DNA of 64,000 nucleotides. Origin: Streptomyces asoensis. Its GTDB lineage: Bacteria > Actinomycetota > Actinomycetes > Streptomycetales > Streptomycetaceae. The position numbers and the translations under genes are program-made. Below the pieces are notes generated by a model. The model ran no database searches and was not told the origin of the DNA. It saw only the letters and a program-made list of their open reading frames with translations. Shown one piece after another: positions 39,542 to 47,614 of the stretch (the first letter of the stretch is position 1; each line of letters begins with the position of its first letter). The stretch covers positions 2,604,001 to 2,668,000 of the forward strand of contig NZ_BNEB01000005.1 in the NCBI RefSeq assembly GCF_016860545.1. The letters run 5' to 3'.

Positions 39542-40939
39542 TCAGGCCTTGGCGAGTTCCTTCTCGCCGCCCTCGCGCTGCTCGGGCACATCCACGGGAG
39601 CGGCCGCGTCGTCGTCGTGGTCGAGCAGGGTCTTCTCGTCGAAGGGCAGCCCGCCGGCGAGCACCAGCCGGACCCGGGCCTTGTCGATCTCCTTCGTCCA
39701 GGTGCCGACCAGGACGGTGGCGACGGCGTTGCCCGCGAAGTTGGTGAGGGCGCGGGCCTCGCTCATGAAGCGGTCGATGCCGACGATGAGGCCGATGCCG
39801 TCCACCAGGGCGGGCTTGTGCGACTGGAGACCACCGGCCAGGGTCGCGAGGCCCGCGCCGGTGACACCGGCCGCGCCCTTGGAGGCGACGAACAGGAAGA
39901 GCAGCAGCGGGATCTGCTCGCCGAGCGACATCGGCGTGCCCATCGCGTCGGCGATGAACAGGGACGCCATGGTCATGTAGATCATGGTGCCGTCGAGGTT
40001 GAAGGAGTAGCCGGTCGGGACGGTGATGCCGACGACGGGCTTGCTGATGCCCAGGTGCTCCATCTTCGCGATGAGCCGCGGCAGCGCGGACTCCGAGGAC
40101 GAGGTGGACAGGATCAGCAGGAACTCACGGGCGAGGTACTTGAACAGGGAGAAGATGTTCAGGCCCGAGACGATCTTCAGCAGGGCGCCGAGGACGATGA
40201 AGACGAAGAGGAAACAGGTGACGTAGAAGCCGAGCATCAGCACGGCGAGGCTCTTGAGCGCGTCCACGCCCGACGAGCCGACGACCGCGGCCATGGCGCC
40301 GAAGGCGCCGATCGGGGCCGCCCACATCACCATCGACAGGACCCGGAAGACCAGCCGCTGGATGTGCTCGACACCCCGCAGGACCGGCTGGCCCGCCGCG
40401 CCCATGGCCTGGAGCGCGAAGCCGCAGAGCAGGGCGACGAGGAGGGTCTGGAGGACCTCGCCCCCGGTGAAGGCGGAGACGATCGTGGTGGGGATGATGC
40501 CCAGCAGGAACTCGGTGGTGTCCTTGGCCTCCGGCGAGACCTGCGCCTGCCCGGTCTCCTTCACGGCGTCCGTGATGGCGAGGCCCGTGCCCGGCTCCAG
40601 GATGTTGCCGACGACGAGGCCGATACCGAGGGCCACCAGCGACATGACCATGAAGTAGCCGAGGGCGATACCGCCGACGGCGCCGACCTTGGCGGCCTTG
40701 CGCACCGAACCGATGCCCAGCACGATCGTGCAGAAGATGATCGGCGAGATCATCATCTTGATCAGGTTGACGAAGCCGGTTCCGATGGGCTTCAGCTCGA
40801 CGGCGAAGTCCGGGGCGGCGAGACCCACGGCGATGCCGATGGCGACCGCGACGATCACAGCGATGTACAGGTAGTGGGTGCGGTCCCGCTTGACTGCGGG
40901 TGCGGCAGGTGCCGTATCGGGGGTGCTGCTGGCGGCCAC
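39542..40939 (-). CDS. dctA: cation:C4-dicarboxylate symporter (DctA family)
   Basis: Secondary transporter for succinate, fumarate or malate driven by protons or sodium, in the cytoplasmic membrane; 465 residues. The start is the GTG at 40939, with AAGGAGG 9-10 nt upstream. About eight membrane helices and two re-entrant loops are expected. The family signatures are visible: STSSSESALPRL (first hairpin, substrate site), GYSFNLDGTMIYM (cation-binding NMDGT-like motif) and VASKGAAGVTGAGLATLAG (second hairpin). The C-terminus is acidic (LLDHDDDAAAP). It is divergent from a DcuS/CitA-type sensor kinase across 150 bp, so the two-component system very probably controls it in response to external dicarboxylate or citrate. 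Confidence 0.9.
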   Translation of the reverse strand: MAASSTPDTAPAAPAVKRDRTHYLYIAVIVAVAIGIAVGLAAPDFAVELKPIGTGFVNLIKMMISPIIFCTIVLGIGSVRKAAKVGAVGGIALGYFMVMSLVALGIGLVVGNILEPGTGLAITDAVKETGQAQVSPEAKDTTEFLLGIIPTTIVSAFTGGEVLQTLLVALLCGFALQAMGAAGQPVLRGVEHIQRLVFRVLSMVMWAAPIGAFGAMAAVVGSSGVDALKSLAVLMLGFYVTCFLFVFIVLGALLKIVSGLNIFSLFKYLAREFLLILSTSSSESALPRLIAKMEHLGISKPVVGITVPTGYSFNLDGTMIYMTMASLFIADAMGTPMSLGEQIPLLLFLFVASKGAAGVTGAGLATLAGGLQSHKPALVDGIGLIVGIDRFMSEARALTNFAGNAVATVLVGTWTKEIDKARVRLVLAGGLPFDEKTLLDHDDDAAAPVDVPEQREGGEKELAKA

Positions 40940-41020
40940 GGCTGCCCTCCTTGACGTCTTCGTCGGCATCACCGGCGTGCGGCTCACGTCCGGGTTATGG
41001 GGGATAGCCGTGACTATCTC

Positions 41021-41037
41021 CCGCCCTGTGAGGGCGG
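41021..41037. promoter_or_regulatory. palindrome in the symporter / sensor kinase divergent region
   Basis: CCGCCCTGTGAGGGCGG is a perfect 7-3-7 inverted repeat. A weaker repeat, GATAG-N6-CTATC, sits at 41003-41018. Both lie between the two divergent start codons and are candidate binding sites for the response regulator. Confidence 0.35.
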
Positions 41038-41089
41038 TCACCCTTCCGTTCATTTAGTTCACGCCCGACGCCGGAGGCACACTGACGGC

Positions 41090-42745
41090 ATGCGCATCCC
41101 CGCCCTGCCCAGACCCCGCAGCCTGGCCGGCCAGCTCTTCGCCATGCAGGCCGTGCTGATAGCGGTGCTCGTCGCGGGGTACGCGCTGTTCACCTACGTC
41201 AGCGACCGCAACCAGGCCGAGGAGGCCGCGGGCCGCCAGGCCACGGCGGTGGCCCGCTCGGTCGCCGACTCCCCCTCCGTGCGGGCGGCGATCGGGACCG
41301 CGCACCCCACCGCCCAGCTCCAGCCGTACGCGCTGCGGGTCATGAAGGACACGGAGGTCGACTTCGTCACGATCATGAATCCGCAGGGCATCCGCTGGAC
41401 CCACCCGGACCGGGAGCAGATCGGCCAGCGCTTCCGCGGCAACACGGCGAGGGCGCTGAAGGGCGAGACGTTCACCGAGACGTACACCGGCACGCTCGGG
41501 GCGTCCGTCCGCGCGGTCACCCCGATCGGGGAGGGCGACCGGATCGTCGGCCTGGTCAGCGCAGGCATCAAGGTGGAGTCGATCAGCAAACGGGTGCAGG
41601 ACCAGGTGACCGCCCTGTTCGCGGTGGCCGTCGGGGCGCTCGCGCTCGGCGCGGTCGGCACGTACGTGATCAACGCGTCGCTGCGCCGGCACACCCACGG
41701 CATGAACGCCGCCGAGCTCAGCCGCATGCACGACTACCACCAGGCCGCGCTGCACGCCGTGCGGGAGGGGTTGCTGATGCTGGACGGGCAGTACAAGGTG
41801 GCGCTGATCAACGACGGAGGCCGGGAGCTGCTCGGCGTGACGGGAGAGGTGGTGGGCATGTCGGTGGCGGACCTGGGCCTGCCCGCCCCGCTGACGGGCG
41901 CGCTGCTCTCCTCGGAGCCCCGGGTGGACGAGGTGCATCTGACGGCCGACCGGGTGCTGGTGGTGAACACCTCCCCGGTGTCCGGCGGTGAACGCCGGGG
42001 CACCGTGGTCACCCTGCGCGATGTGACCGAACTCCAGTCCGTGATGGGTGAGTTGGACTCCGAACGCGGATTCACCCAGGCGCTGCGCTCCCAGGCCCAC
42101 GAGGCGGCGAACCGGCTGCACACCGTGGTGTCGCTGATCGAGCTGGGCCGCGCGGAGGAGGCCGTGGACTTCGCGACGGCGGAGCTGGAACTGGCCCAGG
42201 CGCTGACCGACCAGGTGGTCGCCGCGGTCAGCGAACCGGTCCTCGCGGCCCTGCTGCTGGGCAAGACGGCCCAGGCCAACGAGCGGGGCGTGGAGCTGGT
42301 GGTGTCCCAGGAGAGCACCCTCGACGACGGGCTGCTGCCGGAGTCGCTGCCGGCGAGGGACCTGGTGACGATCCTGGGCAACCTCATCGACAACGCGGTG
42401 GACGCCGCCCAGGGCAGCACCCGGGCGCAGGTCACGGTGACCGCGGCCACCGAGGGCGCCGAGCTGCTGCTGCGGGTGGCGGACACCGGAGCGGGCGTCG
42501 ACCCCGCGCACGCCTCGCTGGTCTTCGAGCGCGGGTTCTCGACGAAACCGGCGGGGCCGGGCGGCCGGGGTCTCGGGCTGGCGCTGGTCCGCCAGGCGGT
42601 CCAGCGCCACGAGGGCACGCTGTCGGTGGCGCAGGCCCCGGGCGGCGGCGCCGAGTTCCTCGTCCGCCTGCCGCTGCCGGCGCCGGCCGCGGCGGGCGCG
42701 GCCGGGTCCGGCGGGCGGGCCGGCGGGACGGGAGACGAGGGATGA
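41090..42745 (+). CDS. DcuS/CitA-type sensor histidine kinase
   Basis: Membrane sensor of 551 residues. Domain order: membrane helix 1 (AVLIAVLVAGYALFTYV, about 16-32), an extracytoplasmic sCache/PASp domain (about 33-165, with VDFVTIMNPQGIRWTHPD, the DcuS/CitA ligand-pocket segment), helix 2 (about 172-195), a cytosolic PAS domain (about 215-320, VREGLLMLDGQYKVALINDG), the phospho-acceptor helix ALRSQAHEAANRLHTVV with His near 337, and an ATPase domain with NLIDNAVDAAQG and GGRGLGLALVRQAVQRH. GGAGG at 41073-41077 precedes the ATG at 41090. It overlaps the response-regulator gene by ATGA. The neighbouring symporter suggests citrate or C4-dicarboxylate as ligand. Confidence 0.92.
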   Translation: MRIPALPRPRSLAGQLFAMQAVLIAVLVAGYALFTYVSDRNQAEEAAGRQATAVARSVADSPSVRAAIGTAHPTAQLQPYALRVMKDTEVDFVTIMNPQGIRWTHPDREQIGQRFRGNTARALKGETFTETYTGTLGASVRAVTPIGEGDRIVGLVSAGIKVESISKRVQDQVTALFAVAVGALALGAVGTYVINASLRRHTHGMNAAELSRMHDYHQAALHAVREGLLMLDGQYKVALINDGGRELLGVTGEVVGMSVADLGLPAPLTGALLSSEPRVDEVHLTADRVLVVNTSPVSGGERRGTVVTLRDVTELQSVMGELDSERGFTQALRSQAHEAANRLHTVVSLIELGRAEEAVDFATAELELAQALTDQVVAAVSEPVLAALLLGKTAQANERGVELVVSQESTLDDGLLPESLPARDLVTILGNLIDNAVDAAQGSTRAQVTVTAATEGAELLLRVADTGAGVDPAHASLVFERGFSTKPAGPGGRGLGLALVRQAVQRHEGTLSVAQAPGGGAEFLVRLPLPAPAAAGAAGSGGRAGGTGDEG

Positions 42746-43437
42746 CGGGCGACGAGCCGATCAGAGTGCTGGTGGTGGAGGACGACCCGGTCGCCGCGGA
42801 CGCCCATGTGATGTACGTGGGGCGGGTGCCGGGGTTCGTCGCGGTGGGCAAGGCGCACACGGGCGCGGAGGCCCGGCGCCTGCTCGACCGGACCCCGGTG
42901 GACCTGCTCCTCCTCGACCTGCACCTGCCGGACGCCCACGGGCTCCAGCTGGCCCGCTCGCTGCGGGCGGCGGGGTACCACGCGGACGTGATAGCGGTGA
43001 CGTCGGCGCGGGACCTGACCGTGGTGCGCGAGGGCGTCTCGCTCGGAGTGGTGCAGTACGTGCTCAAGCCCTTCACCTTCGCCACGCTCCGCGACCGGCT
43101 GGTGCGGTACGCCGAGTTCCGTGGCGCCGCGGGCGAGGCGAGCGGCCAGGACGAGGTCGACCGGGCCCTGGCCGCCCTGCGCGCGCCCGGTCCCGCAGCG
43201 CTGCCCAAGGGGCTGAGCGCGCCGACGCTGGAACGGGTGACGCAGACCGTGCGGGAGGCGGTGGAGGGGCTGACGGCGGCTGGGGTCGCCGAGGCGGTGG
43301 GCATCTCCCGCATCACGGCCCGGCGCTATCTGGAGCACCTGGTGGAGTCCGGCAGGGCCGAACGCAAGCCGCTGTACGGACAGGTGGGCAGGCCGGAGCT
43401 GGTGTACCGGTGGGTGCGGACGGCTCGCGGGAAGTGA
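42742..43437 (+). CDS. CitB/DcuR-type response regulator
   Basis: Cytosolic regulator of 231 residues. The receiver domain has the acidic pair VVEDDP, the phospho-acceptor Asp59 in LLLLDLHLPDAHG, and the conserved VLKPF Lys. The C-terminal part is not LuxR-type but a CitB-like winged helix (GVAEAVGISRITARRYLEHL) followed by GQVGRPELVYRW. It starts inside the ATGA overlap with the kinase gene, as expected for a cognate pair. It is likely to activate the divergent dicarboxylate symporter gene. Confidence 0.92.
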   Translation: MTGDEPIRVLVVEDDPVAADAHVMYVGRVPGFVAVGKAHTGAEARRLLDRTPVDLLLLDLHLPDAHGLQLARSLRAAGYHADVIAVTSARDLTVVREGVSLGVVQYVLKPFTFATLRDRLVRYAEFRGAAGEASGQDEVDRALAALRAPGPAALPKGLSAPTLERVTQTVREAVEGLTAAGVAEAVGISRITARRYLEHLVESGRAERKPLYGQVGRPELVYRWVRTARGK

Positions 43438-43483
43438 GCGGCCCGTAGGTTCGCACAACCGGTGACCATGTCCGAACTTCCCG

Positions 43484-43513
43484 TAGTCACCGCGTCCCCG
43501 GCGCCCCTACCTT
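43484..43513 (+). promoter_or_regulatory. putative promoter of XRE-type regulator gene, leaderless
   Basis: TAGTCA (43484-43489), 18 bp, TACCTT (43508-43513), then 7 bp to the GTG at 43521. No Shine-Dalgarno is present, so the transcript probably starts at the start codon. Confidence 0.5.
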
Positions 43514-43520
43514 GTCCCCC

Positions 43521-44300
43521 GTGCCCAGACCCCTGTCCCACACCCGTCAGCCCGGTCCCCCCTTCGACGCGGCGGCCGCCCGCCGGCTGCGCACCGCCCT
43601 CGGTATGACCCCGGACCACGTGGCCCACGGGCTGCGGGCGTCCTACGCGCTCGCGCACGCCACGGCCGATCTCGTCGTCGCCTGGGAACGCGGGGCCCTC
43701 ACCCCGGCGTATGCCGAACTCACCGCCCTGGCAGGCGTGTTGTGGTGTTCTCCGGGTGAGCTGATCGGACGGCCGCGCACCCTGCGCGAGCACCGCGTCG
43801 CCCAGGGACACGCACCCGAGGACGTCGCACGGGCCGTCGGACACGACTTCCCCGCGTACGCGCGGATGGAGGAGAGCGGGCAGTGGCACGGCACGGAACG
43901 GCAGACCGCCGCCCTCGCCGGACTGCTCCGTCTCTCGCTGCGCGACCTGATCACCGTCACCGGCCAGGAGGACAGGCTGGCCGAACTGCTGCGCGCCGCC
44001 GTGCGCACGCGCTGGCAGGCGTACGCGGGGCCCGTGCACACGATCGTCCCGCTGGACCGGCGGCTCCTGGAGGACACCCTCCGGGCCATGCACCGGGAGT
44101 ACCAGGGGCAAATGGCCGCCACCCTGAGCTGGAGCGACGGCGGCACGGCCGCCGACGCGGGCGACGCCGGCCGCACCTACCTGGACCGCGTCACGGACAC
44201 CTTCTGGACCACCCTCGCCCCCGCCGGCCACCCGGCCCCGCAACCGCGGGACCTGCCGTCCGGGAGTGAGAAGTCCGGGGGCTGGAAGCCCGGGGGCTAG
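43521..44300 (+). CDS. XRE-type helix-turn-helix regulator
   Basis: Probable DNA-binding protein of 259 residues. Two helix-turn-helix-like segments occur: the first about residues 12-82 (AAARRLRTALGMTPDHVAHG ... VVAWERGALTPAYAELTALAG) and the second about 90-150 (TLREHRVAQGHAPEDVARAV ... YARMEESGQWHGTERQTAAL). The C-terminal 100 residues have no recognisable ligand domain. The last residues (EKSGGWKPGG) are encoded by a short tandem repeat that runs on past the stop. It converges with pfkA. The start is chosen for the -10 element at leaderless distance; an in-frame TTG at 43512 is possible. Confidence 0.8.
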   Translation: MPRPLSHTRQPGPPFDAAAARRLRTALGMTPDHVAHGLRASYALAHATADLVVAWERGALTPAYAELTALAGVLWCSPGELIGRPRTLREHRVAQGHAPEDVARAVGHDFPAYARMEESGQWHGTERQTAALAGLLRLSLRDLITVTGQEDRLAELLRAAVRTRWQAYAGPVHTIVPLDRRLLEDTLRAMHREYQGQMAATLSWSDGGTAADAGDAGRTYLDRVTDTFWTTLAPAGHPAPQPRDLPSGSEKSGGWKPGG

Positions 44301-44325
44301 AAGTCCGGGGGAAGCCCGGGGGCTA
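44270..44325. repeat. 15-bp tandem repeat across two converging gene ends
   Basis: Units GAAGTCCGGGGGCTG, GAAGCCCGGGGGCTA, a shortened 11-bp unit, and GAAGCCCGGGGGCTA follow head to tail. The array supplies the last codons of the XRE-type gene (stop 44298-44300) and the stop codon of pfkA (44323-44325, opposite strand). Confidence 0.85.
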
Positions 44326-45348
44326 GAAGACGGACTCCGCCTCTTCGATGCGGTCCGCCGGGACGGTCTTCAGTTCGGTCACCGCGTCGGCGAGCGGCAC
44401 CATCACCACGTCCGTCCCGCGCAGCGCCGTCATCCGGCCGAACTCGCCGCGGTGCGCGGCCTCCACCGCGTGCCAGCCGAAGCGGGTCGCGAGGACACGG
44501 TCGTACGCGGTCGGGACGCCGCCGCGCTGGACGTGGCCGAGGATCACCGGCCGGGCCTCCTTGCCGAGCCGCTTCTCCAGCTCGTAGGCCAGTGCCGTAC
44601 CGATGCCCTGGAAGCGCTCGTGACCGAACTGGTCGATCGCGCCCTTGCTGTAGTCCATCGTGCCGTCGGCCGGGTGCGCACCCTCGGCGACGCAGACCAC
44701 CGCGAACTTCTTGCCGCGCGAGAACCGCTCCTCGACCATCTTCACCAGGTCGGCGGGGTCGAAGGGCCGCTCCGGCAGACAGATGCCGTGCGCGCCCGCG
44801 GCCATCCCGGACTCCAGCGCGATCCAGCCCGCGTGGCGTCCCATGACCTCGACCACCATCACCCGTTGGTGTGACTCCGCGGTCGTCTTGAGACGGTCCA
44901 TCGCCTCGGTGGCGACGCCGACCGCGGTGTCGAAGCCGAAGGTGCGGTCCGTCGACGAGATGTCGTTGTCGATCGTCTTCGGGACGCCGACCACCGGCAG
45001 ACCGGCGTCCGACAGCATCCGGGCCGCGGTCAGCGTGCCCTCGCCGCCGATCGGGATGAGCGCGTCGATACCGAAGTCGTGGATCATGTCGGAGGCGCTC
45101 TCGCAGGCCTCGCGCAGCCGGTCGCGCTCGAGGCGGGACGAGCCGAGGATGGTGCCGCCGCGGGCCAGGATGCCGCTCACCGCGTTGAGGTCGAGCCCGC
45201 GGTAACGGCCGTCCAGCAGGCCGGCGTAGCCGTCCTCGAAGCCGATGACCTCGTCGCCGTAGTTGTCGACGGCGCGGTGCACGACCGACCGGATCACTGC
45301 GTTCAGGCCGGGGCAGTCGCCACCTGCGGTGAGAACTCCGATGCGCAT
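44323..45348 (-). CDS. pfkA: 6-phosphofructokinase
   Basis: Phosphorylates fructose-6-phosphate to fructose-1,6-bisphosphate, the committing step of glycolysis; cytosolic, 341 residues. The ATG at 45348 has CAGGAG upstream. Visible signatures: MRIGVLTAGGDCPGLNAVIR (phosphate donor site), GGEGT (near 103) and PKTIDNDISSTDRTFGFDTA (substrate site with catalytic Asp), GRHAGWIALESGMAAGAHG and GHVQRGGVPTAYDR. The GGEGT/PKTIDND combination is the actinobacterial group III form, which is ATP-dependent where tested despite residues shared with pyrophosphate enzymes. It is divergent from pta-ackA. S. coelicolor has several pfkA copies; the one at this location is, from memory, called pfkA2. Confidence 0.95.
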   Translation of the reverse strand: MRIGVLTAGGDCPGLNAVIRSVVHRAVDNYGDEVIGFEDGYAGLLDGRYRGLDLNAVSGILARGGTILGSSRLERDRLREACESASDMIHDFGIDALIPIGGEGTLTAARMLSDAGLPVVGVPKTIDNDISSTDRTFGFDTAVGVATEAMDRLKTTAESHQRVMVVEVMGRHAGWIALESGMAAGAHGICLPERPFDPADLVKMVEERFSRGKKFAVVCVAEGAHPADGTMDYSKGAIDQFGHERFQGIGTALAYELEKRLGKEARPVILGHVQRGGVPTAYDRVLATRFGWHAVEAAHRGEFGRMTALRGTDVVMVPLADAVTELKTVPADRIEEAESVF

Positions 45349-45433
45349 CGTGCTGTGTCTCCTGCTCGCTGTTGATGCCGGTGAGCCGGATCCGATTGTT
45401 TCACGCCGCGGAACGGGCTGTCGCTTGACGGGC

Positions 45434-45462
45434 GCCTTAACTACGGCCGGAGGTATTGTCAA
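45434..45462 (-). promoter_or_regulatory. putative pfkA promoter
   Basis: On the minus strand a perfect TTGACA (45462-45457) is followed after 17 bp by TAAGGC (45439-45434), about 85 bp before the pfkA start. The -10 is weak. The opposite strand holds TTGACG at 45425-45430 without a good partner. Confidence 0.35.
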
Positions 45463-45471
45463 GAGGGATCT

Positions 45472-45487
45472 GCTCACCTAGGTGGGC
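45472..45487. promoter_or_regulatory. palindrome upstream of pta
   Basis: GCTCACCTAGGTGGGC has a perfect CACCTAGGTG core and matching outer bases, 37 bp before the pta start. It is a candidate operator or part of the pta promoter. Confidence 0.35.
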
Positions 45488-45523
45488 GATTTTTGTGCCC
45501 TCGTGAGGAAACGGAGAGCTCGC

Positions 45524-47614
45524 GTGACCCGCAGCGTGTACGTGACCGGAATCGACCGCGGCGACGGCCGCCAGGTCGTCGAGCTGGGAGTCATGGAACT
45601 CCTGACCCGGCAGGTCGACCGGGTGGGCGTCTTCCGTCCCCTCGTCCACGACGGGCCCGACCGGCTCTTCGAGCTGCTGCGGGCGCGCTACCGGCTGGCA
45701 CAGGACCCGGCCACGGTCTACGGCATGGACTACCACGAGGCCTCCGCCCTCCAGGCGGACCAGGGGACGGACGAACTGGTCTCCACCCTCGTCGAGCGCT
45801 TCCACCGCGTGGCCCGCGAGTACGACGTCGTCCTGGTCCTGGGGACGGACTACGCCGACACCCAGTTCCCCGACGAACTCGCCCTCAACGCCCGGCTCGC
45901 CAACGAGTTCGGCGCGTCCGTCGTCCCGGTGGTCGGCGGCCGCGGCCAGACCGTGGAGTCCGTGCTCGCGGAGACCCGCAACGCCTACCGCGCCTACCAG
46001 GCGCTCGGCTGCGACGTGCAGGCCATGGTGACCAACCGGGTGGCCCCGCAGGACCGGGAGGAGACGGCCGCCGCCCTCGCGACCCGGCTGCCCGTGCCGT
46101 GCTACGTCCTGCCCGACGAGCCCGCGCTCGCCGCGCCCACCGTGGCCCAGATCAGCCACGCGCTCGGGGCGAGGGTGCTTCTCGGCGACGACTCGGGGCT
46201 GGCCAGGGACGCGCTCGACTTCGTCTTCGGCGGGGCGATGCTGCCGAACTTCCTCGACGCGCTCACCCCGGGCTGTCTGGTGGTGACGCCGGGCGACCGG
46301 GCCGATCTGGTCATCGGCTCGCTCGCCGCGCACAGCGCCGGCACCCCGCCGATCGCCGGTCTGCTGCTCACCCTGGACGAGGTGCCGAGCGACGCGATCC
46401 TCACCCTGGCCGCGCGCCTCGCCCCCGGCACCCCCGTGGTCTCGGTGCCCGGCAACAGCTTCCTCACCGCCGAGCAGCTGTTCTCCATGGAGGGCAAGCT
46501 CAACGCGGCGACCCCGCGCAAGGCGGAGACCGCCCTCGGGCTCTTCGAGCGGTACGTGGACACGGGGGAACTGCTCGGACGGGTCTCCGCGCCCAGCACC
46601 GACCGGGTGACCCCGATGATGTTCGAGCACAAGCTCCTGGAGCAGGCGCGCTCCGACCGGCGCCGGGTGGTGCTGCCCGAGGGGACCGAGGAGCGGGTGC
46701 TGCACGCGGCCGAGGTGCTGCTGCGGCGGGGCGTCTGCGACCTGACCCTGCTCGGCCCCGTCGACCAGATCCGCAAGAAGGCCGCCGACCTGGGCATGGA
46801 CCTCGGCGACTGCACGCTGATCGACCCGGCCACCTCCGAGCTGCGCGACTCCTTCGCCGAGAAGTACGCGCAGTTGCGCGCCCACAAGGGCGTCACGGTG
46901 GAGCTGGCCTACGACGTCGTCTCGGACGTGAACTACTTCGGGACGCTCATGGTCCAGGAGGGCCTCGCCGACGGCATGGTCTCCGGTTCGGTGCACTCCA
47001 CCGCCGCCACCATCCGGCCCGCGTTCGAGATCATCAAGACGCGGCCGGACGCCGGGATCGTGTCGTCCGTGTTCTTCATGTGCCTCACCGACAAGGTCCT
47101 CGTCTACGGCGACTGCGCCGTGAACCCCGACCCGGACGCCGAGCAGCTCGCCGACATCGCCATCCAGTCGGCCGCGACCGCCGCCCGGTTCGGGGTGGAG
47201 CCGCGGATCGCGATGCTGTCGTACTCCACGGGCACGTCCGGGTCGGGCGCCGACGTGGACAAGGTGCGGGAGGCGACGAAGCTGGTCCGCGAGCGGCGCC
47301 CGGATCTGCGGATCGAGGGGCCGATCCAGTACGACGCGGCCGTCGAGCCGAGCGTCGCCGCCACCAAGCTGCCGGGCTCGGAGGTCGCCGGACAGGCGAG
47401 CGTGCTGATCTTCCCCGACCTCAACACCGGCAACAACACCTACAAGGCCGTGCAGCGTTCGGCCCGCGCGATCGCCGTGGGGCCGGTGCTCCAGGGCCTG
47501 CGCAAGCCGGTCAACGACCTGTCCCGGGGCGCCCTGGTCCAGGACATCGTCAACACCGTTGCCATCACGGCGATCCAGGCCCAGACCCCGAGCGAGAAGG
47601 CTTCCCGGCAGTGA
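45524..47614 (+). CDS. pta: phosphate acetyltransferase
   Basis: Interconverts acetyl-CoA and acetyl phosphate; cytosolic, 696 residues, the long form of the family. The GTG at 45524 follows GGAGAG. The N-terminal BioD-like P-loop domain (about 1-220) has lost a clear P-loop. A DRTGG domain (about 220-330, LTPGCLVVTPGDRADLV) follows, then the catalytic domain (about 370-696) with VVLPEGTEERVLHAAEVLL, GLADGMVSGSVHSTAATIRP and LIFPDLNTGNNTYKAVQR. The stop overlaps the GTG of ackA (GTGA), so the two are translated together and run acetyl-CoA to acetate with ATP gain, or the reverse. Confidence 0.95.
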   Translation: MTRSVYVTGIDRGDGRQVVELGVMELLTRQVDRVGVFRPLVHDGPDRLFELLRARYRLAQDPATVYGMDYHEASALQADQGTDELVSTLVERFHRVAREYDVVLVLGTDYADTQFPDELALNARLANEFGASVVPVVGGRGQTVESVLAETRNAYRAYQALGCDVQAMVTNRVAPQDREETAAALATRLPVPCYVLPDEPALAAPTVAQISHALGARVLLGDDSGLARDALDFVFGGAMLPNFLDALTPGCLVVTPGDRADLVIGSLAAHSAGTPPIAGLLLTLDEVPSDAILTLAARLAPGTPVVSVPGNSFLTAEQLFSMEGKLNAATPRKAETALGLFERYVDTGELLGRVSAPSTDRVTPMMFEHKLLEQARSDRRRVVLPEGTEERVLHAAEVLLRRGVCDLTLLGPVDQIRKKAADLGMDLGDCTLIDPATSELRDSFAEKYAQLRAHKGVTVELAYDVVSDVNYFGTLMVQEGLADGMVSGSVHSTAATIRPAFEIIKTRPDAGIVSSVFFMCLTDKVLVYGDCAVNPDPDAEQLADIAIQSAATAARFGVEPRIAMLSYSTGTSGSGADVDKVREATKLVRERRPDLRIEGPIQYDAAVEPSVAATKLPGSEVAGQASVLIFPDLNTGNNTYKAVQRSARAIAVGPVLQGLRKPVNDLSRGALVQDIVNTVAITAIQAQTPSEKASRQ

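Noticed and set aside
45524-46200. Functional dethiobiotin-synthetase-like ATPase at the pta N-terminus
   Set aside because: The P-loop is not preserved; this is the usual structural domain of long-form phosphate acetyltransferases.
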